Part shown: positions 15,584-23,700 of the stretch, piece by piece
Position numbering within the stretch: position 1 is the stretch's first letter
Layout of the letters: every line of letters begins with the position of its first letter
Made by a program: the position numbers and the translations under genes
Notes under the pieces: generated by a model
What the model was told of the DNA's origin: nothing
Database searches by the model: none
Seen by the model: the letters and a program-made list of their open reading frames with translations, nothing else
Origin: Candidatus Sulfopaludibacter sp.
Lineage (GTDB): Bacteria > Acidobacteriota > Terriglobia > Bryobacterales > Bryobacteraceae
Direction of reading: 5' to 3'
Length of the DNA stretch: 45,855 nucleotides
Assembly (NCBI GenBank): GCA_031292755.1
Contig: JARLGM010000037.1
Coordinates: 1 to 45,855, forward strand

Positions 15584-17824
15584 TCAAAGCGCTCCCAGGA
15601 TCCTCTCCTTTAGCCCCGCCGGGTCGAAGCGTGCGTCCTTGTAAATTTCGCCGGGCTTTCCGGAGCGCGAGAAATCGTCCATGCCGAACGTGCGAGCCGC
15701 GTGGTCCTCCGGCAGCAGGAAGGGATACAGAAATCCGCGCCAGCCGTTGTGCAGCGTGAGAGCGATTTTGCGATCTTCCTCGGAGAATATTTCGCGCGCC
15801 TTTTCGGGATCGTGCCGGCGGAGTTCTTCGTAAAGCTGCGGACTGGTGACGGCGACAATCTTCAGATCCACGCGCTCCTCCAGTTCCGGAACGATCTGGA
15901 GCACGTTGGCCATCACCTGGCCGCCGGAGATCACCAGCACCACCTTCCGTTTGCCGGATTCGCGAAACGGCTTGTAGACGTAAGCGCCTTGCGTGGCCGC
16001 ACGAGCCGGGGGCACACCCTCGCCGCGCGGCAGCACCGGCGTGCCGGGACGGACGGCCGAAAAAACAACAGGCTCGCCGGCGAGCGCCGCGTGGAAGAGC
16101 ATTTCCACGGCTTCGTTGGCGTCGAGCGGCTTGTAGACCTTGATGCCCGGATAGGCCGTAAACAGCGACATCCAGAACAGGCCGTGATGCGTGGGGCCGT
16201 CTTCGCCGGTTTCGGGCCCATCGTGGGCGGCCAGCATGATGAAGAAACTGCGCGCATCCGGATTGACGGTACTGTTGATCAGGGTCATGCGGACTGCGTT
16301 GGCCATCATCGGGGTGAACACGCCGTAGGTGGCGAAAGCGGTCATGGGACGGAATCCGCCCGGAAGCACGTCTTGGGCAATGGCGCAGGAGAGCATCGCC
16401 ATGTTCTGCTCGGCGATGCCGAAGCGGATGCCGCGGCCCAGCCGGTTTTCGCGGCTCATCACGCCGTAGACGCTCTCCGCCTTGCCGGTGAGGATGGACT
16501 TCATCAGGTCGCCGGCGCCCACGTAGAAGAAAGCGGTGTGCCGCATGGCCCAGGCAAACCAGGCCTCGGTGGCCTTGCGCGTGGGTACGCTCTCGCCTTC
16601 CTGGAACACCAGTTCGGGCGGGAGGACTTCGGGCCGGCTCATGGTGGTGTAGCTGGCCATGGGGCGTCCGATCAGCGCAGTCCGCATCCGATCGACGGAG
16701 ACCCGCTCGGGCGCGATCAGGCGCGCGGCCTTTTGCAGGCGATCCACCAGGTAATCCACATCCGCGCTTTCCAGCGAGCCGGCGATGGCGCGAAGGTCGG
16801 CGGCGGCTTCGCCCGGCTGACCGGTAATGGCGAAGCCGAGCCCTCGGACCGCCTCCACGTACTCTTCATGTTTGAGGGGCGTTCCGTGGGAATCCGCCGT
16901 GCCTTCGAGCCGACCATAGCCAATTCCCTTGGTGGTATGGCAGATGACCACCGTGGGCCGGTCAGGGCCGAAACCGTCGGCCGCCAGGCGATAGGCGTAC
17001 GCCAACTCCCGCACGTTGTGGCCGTCCACTTCGATGACGTTCCAGCCGTGGGCGAACCAGTGGTTGACGTAAGGAACGGGCAGCGCCTCGGTGATCGGCC
17101 CATCGATGCCGAAGTGGTTGTAATCGAGCGTGACGACCAGGTTCTCGACTCCCAGGCTGGCGGCGATGTTGCGGGCTTCGTAGCTCATGCCCTCTTCGGT
17201 TTCGGCGTCGCCCGCGATCACGAATACCTTGGTGTCAAGCCCGCAACTACGATGCAGCAGCGCAAACCCCAATCCCGCGGAGAAGCCGTGGCCAGAGGAA
17301 CCTGTGGAGGTGTCGGCCAGGGCGTAATTCGATTCTACGTGGCCGCTGGGACCGCCCCAGCGCCGGAACGAAGCCAATTGCTCCGGATAGACCACGGCTT
17401 TGGCGGCCGGCCCCTGCAACGAATAGCCCTTACGTCGCAGCGCCTCGTACACCAGGGACACCAGCCCGTGGAACAGCGGCGTGCAGTGTCCGGCGGACCA
17501 GACCACGCGGCTGCGGCCGGGATGCTTGGGGTTCCAGGCGTCGAAGCCCAAGCGTCCGCTAAGCAGCAGGCTCAGTACCATTTCGGTTTTGGAAGACGAC
17601 CCGCCGGGGTGGCCCGATTGCGCCGCGTCCACGGCGGCAAAGGCGAAACCGCGGATGATCCGGCACAGCGTGGCGACTCTGCCTTCGTGGATCTCCTCGA
17701 TCGGCTCCAGGGCTACGCCCCTGAGGTTGAGGTAAGCGCCCCCTTCGGCGCGGTACTGAAATCGCTCGGGCTGGGTGGCGGCAAGATCCGCGAGATCGAA
17801 ATGGCTGGTAAGGGTTGACGACAC
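15584..17824 (-). CDS. tkt: Transketolase
   Basis: Thiamine-diphosphate enzyme moving two-carbon units in the pentose phosphate and Calvin-type pathways. It has 746 residues, somewhat longer than the usual 650-700. AAQSGHPGGSSS is at 68-78 and WSAGHCTPLFHGL follows. The cofactor motif is IAGDAETEEG...DYNHFGIDG, so the usual GDG reads GDA. The pyrimidine and C-terminal domains are present (RFGIAEQNMAMLSCAIAQ, AHDGPETGEDGPTHH). An open frame continues 57 codons upstream, but the GTG at 17824 is chosen because AAGGAGG lies 5 bases before it. It is divergent from the TPR/TlpA gene. Confidence 0.92.
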   Translation of the reverse strand: MSSTLTSHFDLADLAATQPERFQYRAEGGAYLNLRGVALEPIEEIHEGRVATLCRIIRGFAFAAVDAAQSGHPGGSSSKTEMVLSLLLSGRLGFDAWNPKHPGRSRVVWSAGHCTPLFHGLVSLVYEALRRKGYSLQGPAAKAVVYPEQLASFRRWGGPSGHVESNYALADTSTGSSGHGFSAGLGFALLHRSCGLDTKVFVIAGDAETEEGMSYEARNIAASLGVENLVVTLDYNHFGIDGPITEALPVPYVNHWFAHGWNVIEVDGHNVRELAYAYRLAADGFGPDRPTVVICHTTKGIGYGRLEGTADSHGTPLKHEEYVEAVRGLGFAITGQPGEAAADLRAIAGSLESADVDYLVDRLQKAARLIAPERVSVDRMRTALIGRPMASYTTMSRPEVLPPELVFQEGESVPTRKATEAWFAWAMRHTAFFYVGAGDLMKSILTGKAESVYGVMSRENRLGRGIRFGIAEQNMAMLSCAIAQDVLPGGFRPMTAFATYGVFTPMMANAVRMTLINSTVNPDARSFFIMLAAHDGPETGEDGPTHHGLFWMSLFTAYPGIKVYKPLDANEAVEMLFHAALAGEPVVFSAVRPGTPVLPRGEGVPPARAATQGAYVYKPFRESGKRKVVLVISGGQVMANVLQIVPELEERVDLKIVAVTSPQLYEELRRHDPEKAREIFSEEDRKIALTLHNGWRGFLYPFLLPEDHAARTFGMDDFSRSGKPGEIYKDARFDPAGLKERILGAL

Positions 17825-17976
17825 GGCAACCTCCTTAAAGCGCGATTGTAGCAGTATTAAACACCTCGTTATCTGATTTTCGACGACGCCGACTCTGTAG
17901 TTGATTCGCCTCGGCTCAGGTCTTTGATAAAAGCGGCGTAGACCCGTGCCCCGCAGCTCAACAACACTAATCGGCC

Positions 17977-17982
17977 TATAAT
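17977..17982 (+). promoter_or_regulatory. Consensus -10 (TATAAT) upstream of the TPR/TlpA gene
   Basis: A perfect TATAAT lies 34 bases before the TTG start at 18017. No good -35 is seen at 16-18 bases upstream. The 192-base divergent region 17825-18016 otherwise holds only the two ribosome-binding sites. Confidence 0.5.
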
Positions 17983-18016
17983 AACAGCGGGCCAACTCTC
18001 TTCAAGGAGTGCTACC

Positions 18017-20683
18017 TTGCCGCGCCTGCTGATTGCCAGCCTTTTCGCACTTACAACTTACGCACAGACGTCTGCTCCGCCGCCGCGTACCAGCGCGGAC
18101 GCGGATCAATTGGAAGCGGAATCCATTGCCCATCCCGATGATGTTTCCATCCACGAGCGGCTGATCCGGTATTACTTCCAAAACCAGCCTGCCGATCGTG
18201 TCAAGCCGCTGCGCCGCAAACATATCGTCTGGATGATCGAACATCACCCGGAGAACCTGGTTCTGAGCCGGACAGCGTCTTCCCTGGATCAATCTTCCGA
18301 TCCCGAAACCTATACCGCGGCAGACGGCGCCTGGCGAAAAGCTCTCTCCGCCTCCCCGATTCTGGCTGATACTTACGCCAACGCGGCTGTCTTCTACACG
18401 ACCGCCGACCAGGCCTTCGCCCGCAAGTTAGTTGAGGATGGCCTCAAGCTCTATCCCGGCAATTACAGGATCGTAAATGTCAAGGGGACTCTGCTCGCCT
18501 ACTCCATCGCCGGAGTCAAAGCGTTCGATAAGTACCAGCCGGTCCCCTCCGAAGAGACTCCCGCGGAAAGTGCCGCGGCGCGCAAAGAGCTGGAACTCAC
18601 CACCGACCCCAACCTGCTTGGCGCCGCGGCACAGGCACTGATTGCGCCGCTCTATGCCATGACCTCCCGCAAGTTCACGGCGAAAATCGCGGAAATCGAA
18701 AACCTGATTCCGCACCTTTACCAGCGCGCCATGGCGCTCGATCCGAACAGTCCCCGGTGGAAGTCCGGTATGGTCACTGCCTACGTGTCCATGGCCGCTA
18801 CACAACCCACACCCGCCGCCAGGATCTCAATCCTGGAAATAGGCCTGAGTCTGGCGGAAACGGGCGCTTCCCGCGGTTCGGTTCTCGTGGAACTCTCTCA
18901 GGCGTATTTCAACGAAGGTGACTTCGCCAAGGCATCGGGCGCGGCCTCCGAACTGTTGAATCAGGCCGGAGACAACAAGTCCGACTGGAACTATGGCAAT
19001 GCCATTCACATCGGCAACATCGTCCTGGGCCGCATCGCCCTCAAGCACGGTGACACCGCGGAAGCCGCCAATCGACTGCTGGCCGCCGGACGCACTCCCG
19101 GCTCTCCCCAACTGAATTCCTTCGGTCCCAACTGGACCCTCGCGCAGGACCTCCTGGCCGCGGGCGACCGCGTTTCCGTGCTTTCCTTCCTGGACTCCTG
19201 CCGCACCTTCTGGACCTCCGGCCGCACCCGCCTCGATTCGCTGTCTGCCACAATTCGCAGCGGCGGCACTCCCAACTTCTCCGGACCAGCCGGGTTGCCC
19301 CGCGACCGGTTCATCGGCAAACCCGCGCCGGAATTCCGCCTGAAGGATCTCAAGGGCGCCGGCGTCGCGCTCAGCGACTTCAAAGGGAAGGTGGTTCTGT
19401 TGGACTTCTGGGCCACCTGGTGCGGGCCATGCCGTGAGGAAATGCCCGATTTCGAGAAGATCCATCAGGAACTCGCGTCCAAAGACGTGACCGTTCTTGC
19501 CCTCGACGCCAACGAGCCGCGCGACACCGTCGCCGGGTTTATCCAAAAAGAAAAGTACACCTTCCCCGTCCTGTTGAGCGAAGGCACCGACGTAGTCGCC
19601 CGCTACAGCGTCAACGCATTCCCCACCACCTTCGCCATCGATAAGTCCGGCCGCATCGCCGATATCGCCGTTGGCGGCGGCGCCGGCACTCTGGCCCGCC
19701 TGCAAGGCATCATCGAAACGGCGCGCGCCGGAGCGCCCGCCCCCGCACCCGAAATTCCGGCGCCTTCGCCGTTAACAACCGCGGCCACCACGGCGGAAGA
19801 CTACTTCCGCGACGGCGCCCGCCTGCGCGATGCCAAAGACCAGGTGGGCGCCATCAAGGCGTTTGACCGCGCCCTGGAAGTCCGCCCGGATTGGATTATT
19901 GCCCTCGCCGCCCGCGCCAGTCTGTACTCCCAGTTGAAACAGTATGACAAGGCCATAGCGGACCTCAGCCGCGTCATCGAACTCGATTACAGCCGCGCGG
20001 TTGTCTACGACCAGCGGGGCCTCGCGTATTCCAATTCCGGCCGCCACGCCCAGGCGATCCCGGACTACACGCGCGCCCTGGAACTCGATCCCCTGATGTC
20101 GGTTGCCTGGAACAACCGCGGTTGGGCGCATCTGGAGTTGGGCCAATTCGACCCCGCGCTCAGCGACCTGAACAAGTGTATCGAGCTGAATCCCATCAAC
20201 ACCATCGCCTTGATGAATCGCGCTCACCTGTACAACCGGCGGAAGGAGTACGCCCAGGCAATCGCCGATTTCGATGCGGTCTTGCGCGTGCATCCCACCG
20301 ATCCGCCGGCCACGGCGCAAAAAGGCGAAGCGCAGCGGCTCCTCAACGCCGCGGGCAGCGCGGGGACCAACTCGCTGGCCGCGCCTAAAGCGATCAGCCC
20401 CGCGGATGGCGCGGTGTTCAACCACTTTCCGCGCGAGACCACGCTGGTCTGGAGCGAAGTGCCCGGCGCGGCCGGGTACGTTGCCGAGTGGGACTATAAA
20501 GACGATTTGGGCTGGGCGGGCGAGCGCACCGCAATCCTGGGCAGAACCGCGCTCCTCACGCTTCCGGTAGCCACGTTCCAATTCGTCGGGGCACAGCCCG
20601 GCCGCTGGCGCGTCTGGGCGGTAGACGCCGCCGGCAACCCCGGTCCCAAGAGCGAGTGGCGCGAGTTCCGCTATACGAAGTAG
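18017..20683 (+). CDS. Exported fusion: TPR-like N-domain, TlpA thioredoxin domain, TPR repeats, C-terminal beta domain
   Basis: An 888-residue exported protein with an unusual domain chain. The signal peptide is MPRLLIASLFALTTYA. Residues about 25-420 are helical, TPR-like (YANAAVFYTTADQAF, ELSQAYFNEGDFAKAS). Residues about 430-570 are a TlpA/ResA-type thioredoxin fold with WCGPC at 468-472 (LLDFWATWCGPCREEMPDF) and a cis-Pro strand NAFPTTFAI. Residues about 590-780 are canonical TPRs (YDKAIADLSRVIELD, HAQAIPDYTRALELD). The end (SPADGAVFNHFPRETTLVWSEV to WREFRY) is a fibronectin/Ig-like beta domain. The start is a TTG preceded by AAGGAG at 7 bases. It probably reduces or isomerises disulfides on partners held by the TPRs; partners are unknown. 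Confidence 0.85.
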   Translation: MPRLLIASLFALTTYAQTSAPPPRTSADADQLEAESIAHPDDVSIHERLIRYYFQNQPADRVKPLRRKHIVWMIEHHPENLVLSRTASSLDQSSDPETYTAADGAWRKALSASPILADTYANAAVFYTTADQAFARKLVEDGLKLYPGNYRIVNVKGTLLAYSIAGVKAFDKYQPVPSEETPAESAAARKELELTTDPNLLGAAAQALIAPLYAMTSRKFTAKIAEIENLIPHLYQRAMALDPNSPRWKSGMVTAYVSMAATQPTPAARISILEIGLSLAETGASRGSVLVELSQAYFNEGDFAKASGAASELLNQAGDNKSDWNYGNAIHIGNIVLGRIALKHGDTAEAANRLLAAGRTPGSPQLNSFGPNWTLAQDLLAAGDRVSVLSFLDSCRTFWTSGRTRLDSLSATIRSGGTPNFSGPAGLPRDRFIGKPAPEFRLKDLKGAGVALSDFKGKVVLLDFWATWCGPCREEMPDFEKIHQELASKDVTVLALDANEPRDTVAGFIQKEKYTFPVLLSEGTDVVARYSVNAFPTTFAIDKSGRIADIAVGGGAGTLARLQGIIETARAGAPAPAPEIPAPSPLTTAATTAEDYFRDGARLRDAKDQVGAIKAFDRALEVRPDWIIALAARASLYSQLKQYDKAIADLSRVIELDYSRAVVYDQRGLAYSNSGRHAQAIPDYTRALELDPLMSVAWNNRGWAHLELGQFDPALSDLNKCIELNPINTIALMNRAHLYNRRKEYAQAIADFDAVLRVHPTDPPATAQKGEAQRLLNAAGSAGTNSLAAPKAISPADGAVFNHFPRETTLVWSEVPGAAGYVAEWDYKDDLGWAGERTAILGRTALLTLPVATFQFVGAQPGRWRVWAVDAAGNPGPKSEWREFRYTK

Positions 20684-22288
20684 TCACCCCGAAATCACCG
20701 GGCCTTCGCCCTGCGAGAGATCCCGCAGAATCTGCTCGCGGCGGCGGTCCGCCGTCTTCACGGCCGATTCCAACCCCAGCCGGTACACCGTGGCGCCGAT
20801 CGCCGCCGCGAAAACCAGCATCAGCCAGAAGGCTAGCGGGCTGTCGAAGGCATAGCGCGCCAGGTACGCTAAAACCACCGGCAGCAGCGCGACCGGGTAG
20901 AACAGCAGCAGGATTCCCTGGAAGCGGCTGGAACTTCCGCCCTGTGAGACACGTTCTGCGTGCAGCGCCCGCGGATACTGCACGGAAGAGTAGTTCCCGA
21001 TCGCCAGCACGTACAGCGAGCAGATGCCGATCACCACCACGGCCTCGATCCATTGCTCCCACCCGGTGAGCATGCCCAGAGCCAGCGTGATGGCGGTGAG
21101 GATGGCCAGTTCCAGATAGATGAACACCAGCGACGCAATATTCTTACCCACCAGAACGGCGGCGATGGGTTGCGGCACGGCGAAGTACAGCGATGCGGCG
21201 GAGCGATCGAAGCCGAAACAGTTCCAGTACGTCACCTGGCCGATCAGGGTGAGCGAGTATGCGCATACCACCGTGAGGAAGTAATGCGCCAGCGCGCCTT
21301 CCCGGTTGCCGTGGCGGCCAATCACCATGGGCACCCACATCATCAGGCCGAAGGTAAAGCCCATGACGAACACCATGCGGAAGCGCGGGGTGCGCGCCAG
21401 GGTGCGCAGTTCCTTTTCCACGATGGCGGCCAGCGGGTCGCGCCAGATCACCCCCGGCAGGCGATAGAAGCGGTCGCGGAGGAAGTCGAGGCCGCTCTTG
21501 CGCGCGCTGAGCGGCGTGGCCTGTGCGGCGATGGCATCGTACCGCAGCCCCCGTTCGAATTGCCTGCGGCCGAACCAGCCTGCCAGGGCCGTCCATGCCG
21601 ACAGTGCGAGTAAGGATGACAGCGCCGACTGCTGGAGCGCGGCGTGAGCCGCCGCCGTCCAGGGCAGGCCGAACGCCTGAATCGCCGGAGCCGCGGGCCC
21701 GAGCGATTTGAGATGGAAGCCCGATTCCACGAGCAGGCGCGGCGCCATCCACACGCACACCATCACCACTGCCATGAATTCCCGCACTTTACGCCGCGCC
21801 AGCAGCCTCTCCAGAATGCTGCGCATCCCGGAGGAGAACAGCAGATTACCGAGCGCCAGGATGACGATGGAGGAGAGCACGCTTGGCGCCGCGGCCCACC
21901 CCCCGTGCGGATTGGCGATCAGCCCCACCGCCGTTCCGGCCAGCACCAGAACCATTTCCATGCTGGTGGTGAGCCGCAGCAGGACTTCCACCACAAACAG
22001 ACTCCCGTGCGGAATGGGATAAGCCAGCAGCTTTCGCATGTCCAGCGCGGCCCCCATGCTGGCCGAAAGGATGGGAACCAGTTGCCAGTAGAAACAGACC
22101 AGCAGAAGCCCGATCGGCAGGTAGAAACTGAGCGTGTCCGGTGCGGAGTGTTCGGTCCACCACCAGGCGGCGCAGCCGGCAAAAAACCAAAGGCCGTACC
22201 ACAGCAGTCCGCTCAAGGCGCCGGCGACACTGGAGCGCCCGCCAAAGCGCATGCTCAACCACTGCGCGCGCAGAATGGCCCCGATCAT
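20684..22288 (-). CDS. ABC transporter permease (ABC-2-like, 534 residues)
   Basis: Integral membrane partner of the ATPase encoded just upstream. Many hydrophobic segments alternate with charged loops (LWYGLWFFAGCAAWWW, FYLPIGLLLVCFYWQLVPIL, MVLVLAGTAVGLI, FVMGFTFGLMMWVPMVIG, LAILTAITLALGMLTG, ILLLFYPVALLPVVLAYLA). Two halves of about six helices each flank a cytoplasmic loop (ARKSGLDFLRDRFYRLPGVIWRDP). The cargo cannot be told from sequence. Its start overlaps the ATPase end by 4 bases (ATGA). Its stop is directly against the stop of the convergent TPR/TlpA gene, with no base between. Confidence 0.85.
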   Translation of the reverse strand: MIGAILRAQWLSMRFGGRSSVAGALSGLLWYGLWFFAGCAAWWWTEHSAPDTLSFYLPIGLLLVCFYWQLVPILSASMGAALDMRKLLAYPIPHGSLFVVEVLLRLTTSMEMVLVLAGTAVGLIANPHGGWAAAPSVLSSIVILALGNLLFSSGMRSILERLLARRKVREFMAVVMVCVWMAPRLLVESGFHLKSLGPAAPAIQAFGLPWTAAAHAALQQSALSSLLALSAWTALAGWFGRRQFERGLRYDAIAAQATPLSARKSGLDFLRDRFYRLPGVIWRDPLAAIVEKELRTLARTPRFRMVFVMGFTFGLMMWVPMVIGRHGNREGALAHYFLTVVCAYSLTLIGQVTYWNCFGFDRSAASLYFAVPQPIAAVLVGKNIASLVFIYLELAILTAITLALGMLTGWEQWIEAVVVIGICSLYVLAIGNYSSVQYPRALHAERVSQGGSSSRFQGILLLFYPVALLPVVLAYLARYAFDSPLAFWLMLVFAAAIGATVYRLGLESAVKTADRRREQILRDLSQGEGPVISG

Positions 22289-23034
22289 AGCCAGTCCAGC
22301 CGCTCCCGCATCTGTCCCGCCCCCACCACGCGCACGAACGCATCCTCCAGCGATTCACCGCCCCCGCGCAATTCATCCAGCGTGCCGGCGGTGACAATCT
22401 TGCCGGAATCGATGATGGCCACGCGATCGCACAGCCGTTCCACCACCTCCAGCACGTGCGTGGTCAAAAAAATGGTGGCGCCGCGCCGTACCTGGTCGAG
22501 AAGGATGTCTTTCATCAGGCGCGCGCCCACGGCATCCACGCCCTCGAACGGCTCGTCCATCAGAAACAGCTCCGGATGATGAATCAGCGAGGCGGCCATG
22601 GCCACGCGTTTCCGCATGCCCTTGGAGTATTCGGCGATCATCTTGCGGTCGTTCTGCAGCTCAAACAGTTCCAGTAAATCGCGCCCGCGCGCAATGGCGG
22701 TAGGACGGTCGAGACTGTACATGCGTCCCACGAATTCCAGGTACTCGGCGCCGGTGAGGCGGTCGAACAGCAGCGATTCGTCCGGCACCAGTCCGATGTG
22801 ACGTTTGATCTCCAGTTCCTGCCCGGGCAGCGGAAGCCCGAGAATTTCGATGGAGCCGCTGTCGGCTGGAATCAGGCCGGTCAGCATGCGGATGGTGGTG
22901 CTCTTGCCCGCGCCATTCGCTCCCAGGAATCCGAAGAAGGAGCCGCGCGCCACTTCCAGGTCCACGCCATCCACGGCGGCTTTCGAACCGTAGCTCTTCT
23001 TGAGATCGCGAACCAGAATGGCGGGCGAAGACAT
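22285..23034 (-). CDS. ABC transporter ATP-binding protein
   Basis: ATPase subunit, 249 residues. Walker A GANGAGKST at about 38-46, LTGLIPADSGSIEILG after it, Q-loop region HIGLVPDESLLFDRLTG, signature YSKGMRKRVAMAASLIHHPELFLMDEP (degenerate LSGGQ plus Walker B) and the switch histidine in FLTTHVLEVVERL. The pattern fits the CcmA/NatA-like group that works with ABC-2-type permeases. The start overlaps the methyltransferase stop by one base and the end overlaps the permease start, so four genes are tightly coupled. Confidence 0.93.
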   Translation of the reverse strand: MSSPAILVRDLKKSYGSKAAVDGVDLEVARGSFFGFLGANGAGKSTTIRMLTGLIPADSGSIEILGLPLPGQELEIKRHIGLVPDESLLFDRLTGAEYLEFVGRMYSLDRPTAIARGRDLLELFELQNDRKMIAEYSKGMRKRVAMAASLIHHPELFLMDEPFEGVDAVGARLMKDILLDQVRRGATIFLTTHVLEVVERLCDRVAIIDSGKIVTAGTLDELRGGGESLEDAFVRVVGAGQMRERLDWL

Positions 23035-23693
23035 CAGTTTTTCCTGAAGATCAGGATATGCTGCCGCGGCAGGTTCTCCTTCACCCGGTCCAGCCGGAAG
23101 CCTTCCGGCTCCAACTCCGCCTTCACCTGCGCCACGGTCATTTTGTGTTCCGGACGGATGGGCACGTCCGGATCTTCACCGCGATATTCCAGGAGCACCA
23201 GGCGGCCGTCGGGTTTCAGAGCCTCGCGGATATGGCGCAGCATCTTCTGCGGCTCACTGAATTCGTGATACACGTCCACCAGCAGCACCAGGTCCACCGC
23301 GGAGGGCGGGAGCTTGGGATCGTCGATCGCGCCCAGAACGGGTTCCACGTTGGCGATTTTCTGCTTCCGCAAATTCTCCCGCAGCAGGTCCAGCATGCGC
23401 GGCTGGATATCGACGGCGTAGACCTTGCCCGATGGTCCGGCCAGCTTGGCCAGGCGCAGCGTCATGAATCCCGAGCCCGCGCCGATATCGGCGACGATGC
23501 TTCCTTTCACAATGCCGATGGCCTTCAGCGCCTCATCGGGATGCTCTTCGGACTCACGCTCCGGACGCGTCAACCAGCCGGCGCCATCGGCCGACATGAC
23601 TCCGGCGTACTTACGGCCTGTGACGGGATGGACGCCTTGCGCCCAGGTGGAACAGGAAAGGAACAGCAACAGGGCGCAAAAGCTGCGTCGCAT
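23034..23693 (-). CDS. Exported class I SAM-dependent methyltransferase-like protein
   Basis: A 219-residue protein whose first 18 residues, MRRSFCALLLFLSCSTWA, look like a signal peptide cleaved before QGVHPVTGRKYAGVM. The rest is a class I methyltransferase fold: VADIGAGSGFMTLRLAKLAG (motif I), VYAVDIQPRMLDLLREN, VDLVLLVDVYHEF (motif IV) and LKPDGRLVLLEYRGED. Such exported versions occur in Acidobacteriota and Planctomycetes, but the methyl donor is cytoplasmic, so location and activity are puzzling. It starts 7 bases after the M49 peptidase stop. Confidence 0.82.
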   Translation of the reverse strand: MRRSFCALLLFLSCSTWAQGVHPVTGRKYAGVMSADGAGWLTRPERESEEHPDEALKAIGIVKGSIVADIGAGSGFMTLRLAKLAGPSGKVYAVDIQPRMLDLLRENLRKQKIANVEPVLGAIDDPKLPPSAVDLVLLVDVYHEFSEPQKMLRHIREALKPDGRLVLLEYRGEDPDVPIRPEHKMTVAQVKAELEPEGFRLDRVKENLPRQHILIFRKN

Positions 23694-23700
23694 CGTCTAC

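Noticed and set aside
15701..17818. A 705-codon open frame on the plus strand opposite transketolase
   Set aside because: It is the antisense of a clear transketolase gene, rich in His/Arg/Gly as expected of GC-rich shadow frames, with no domain.
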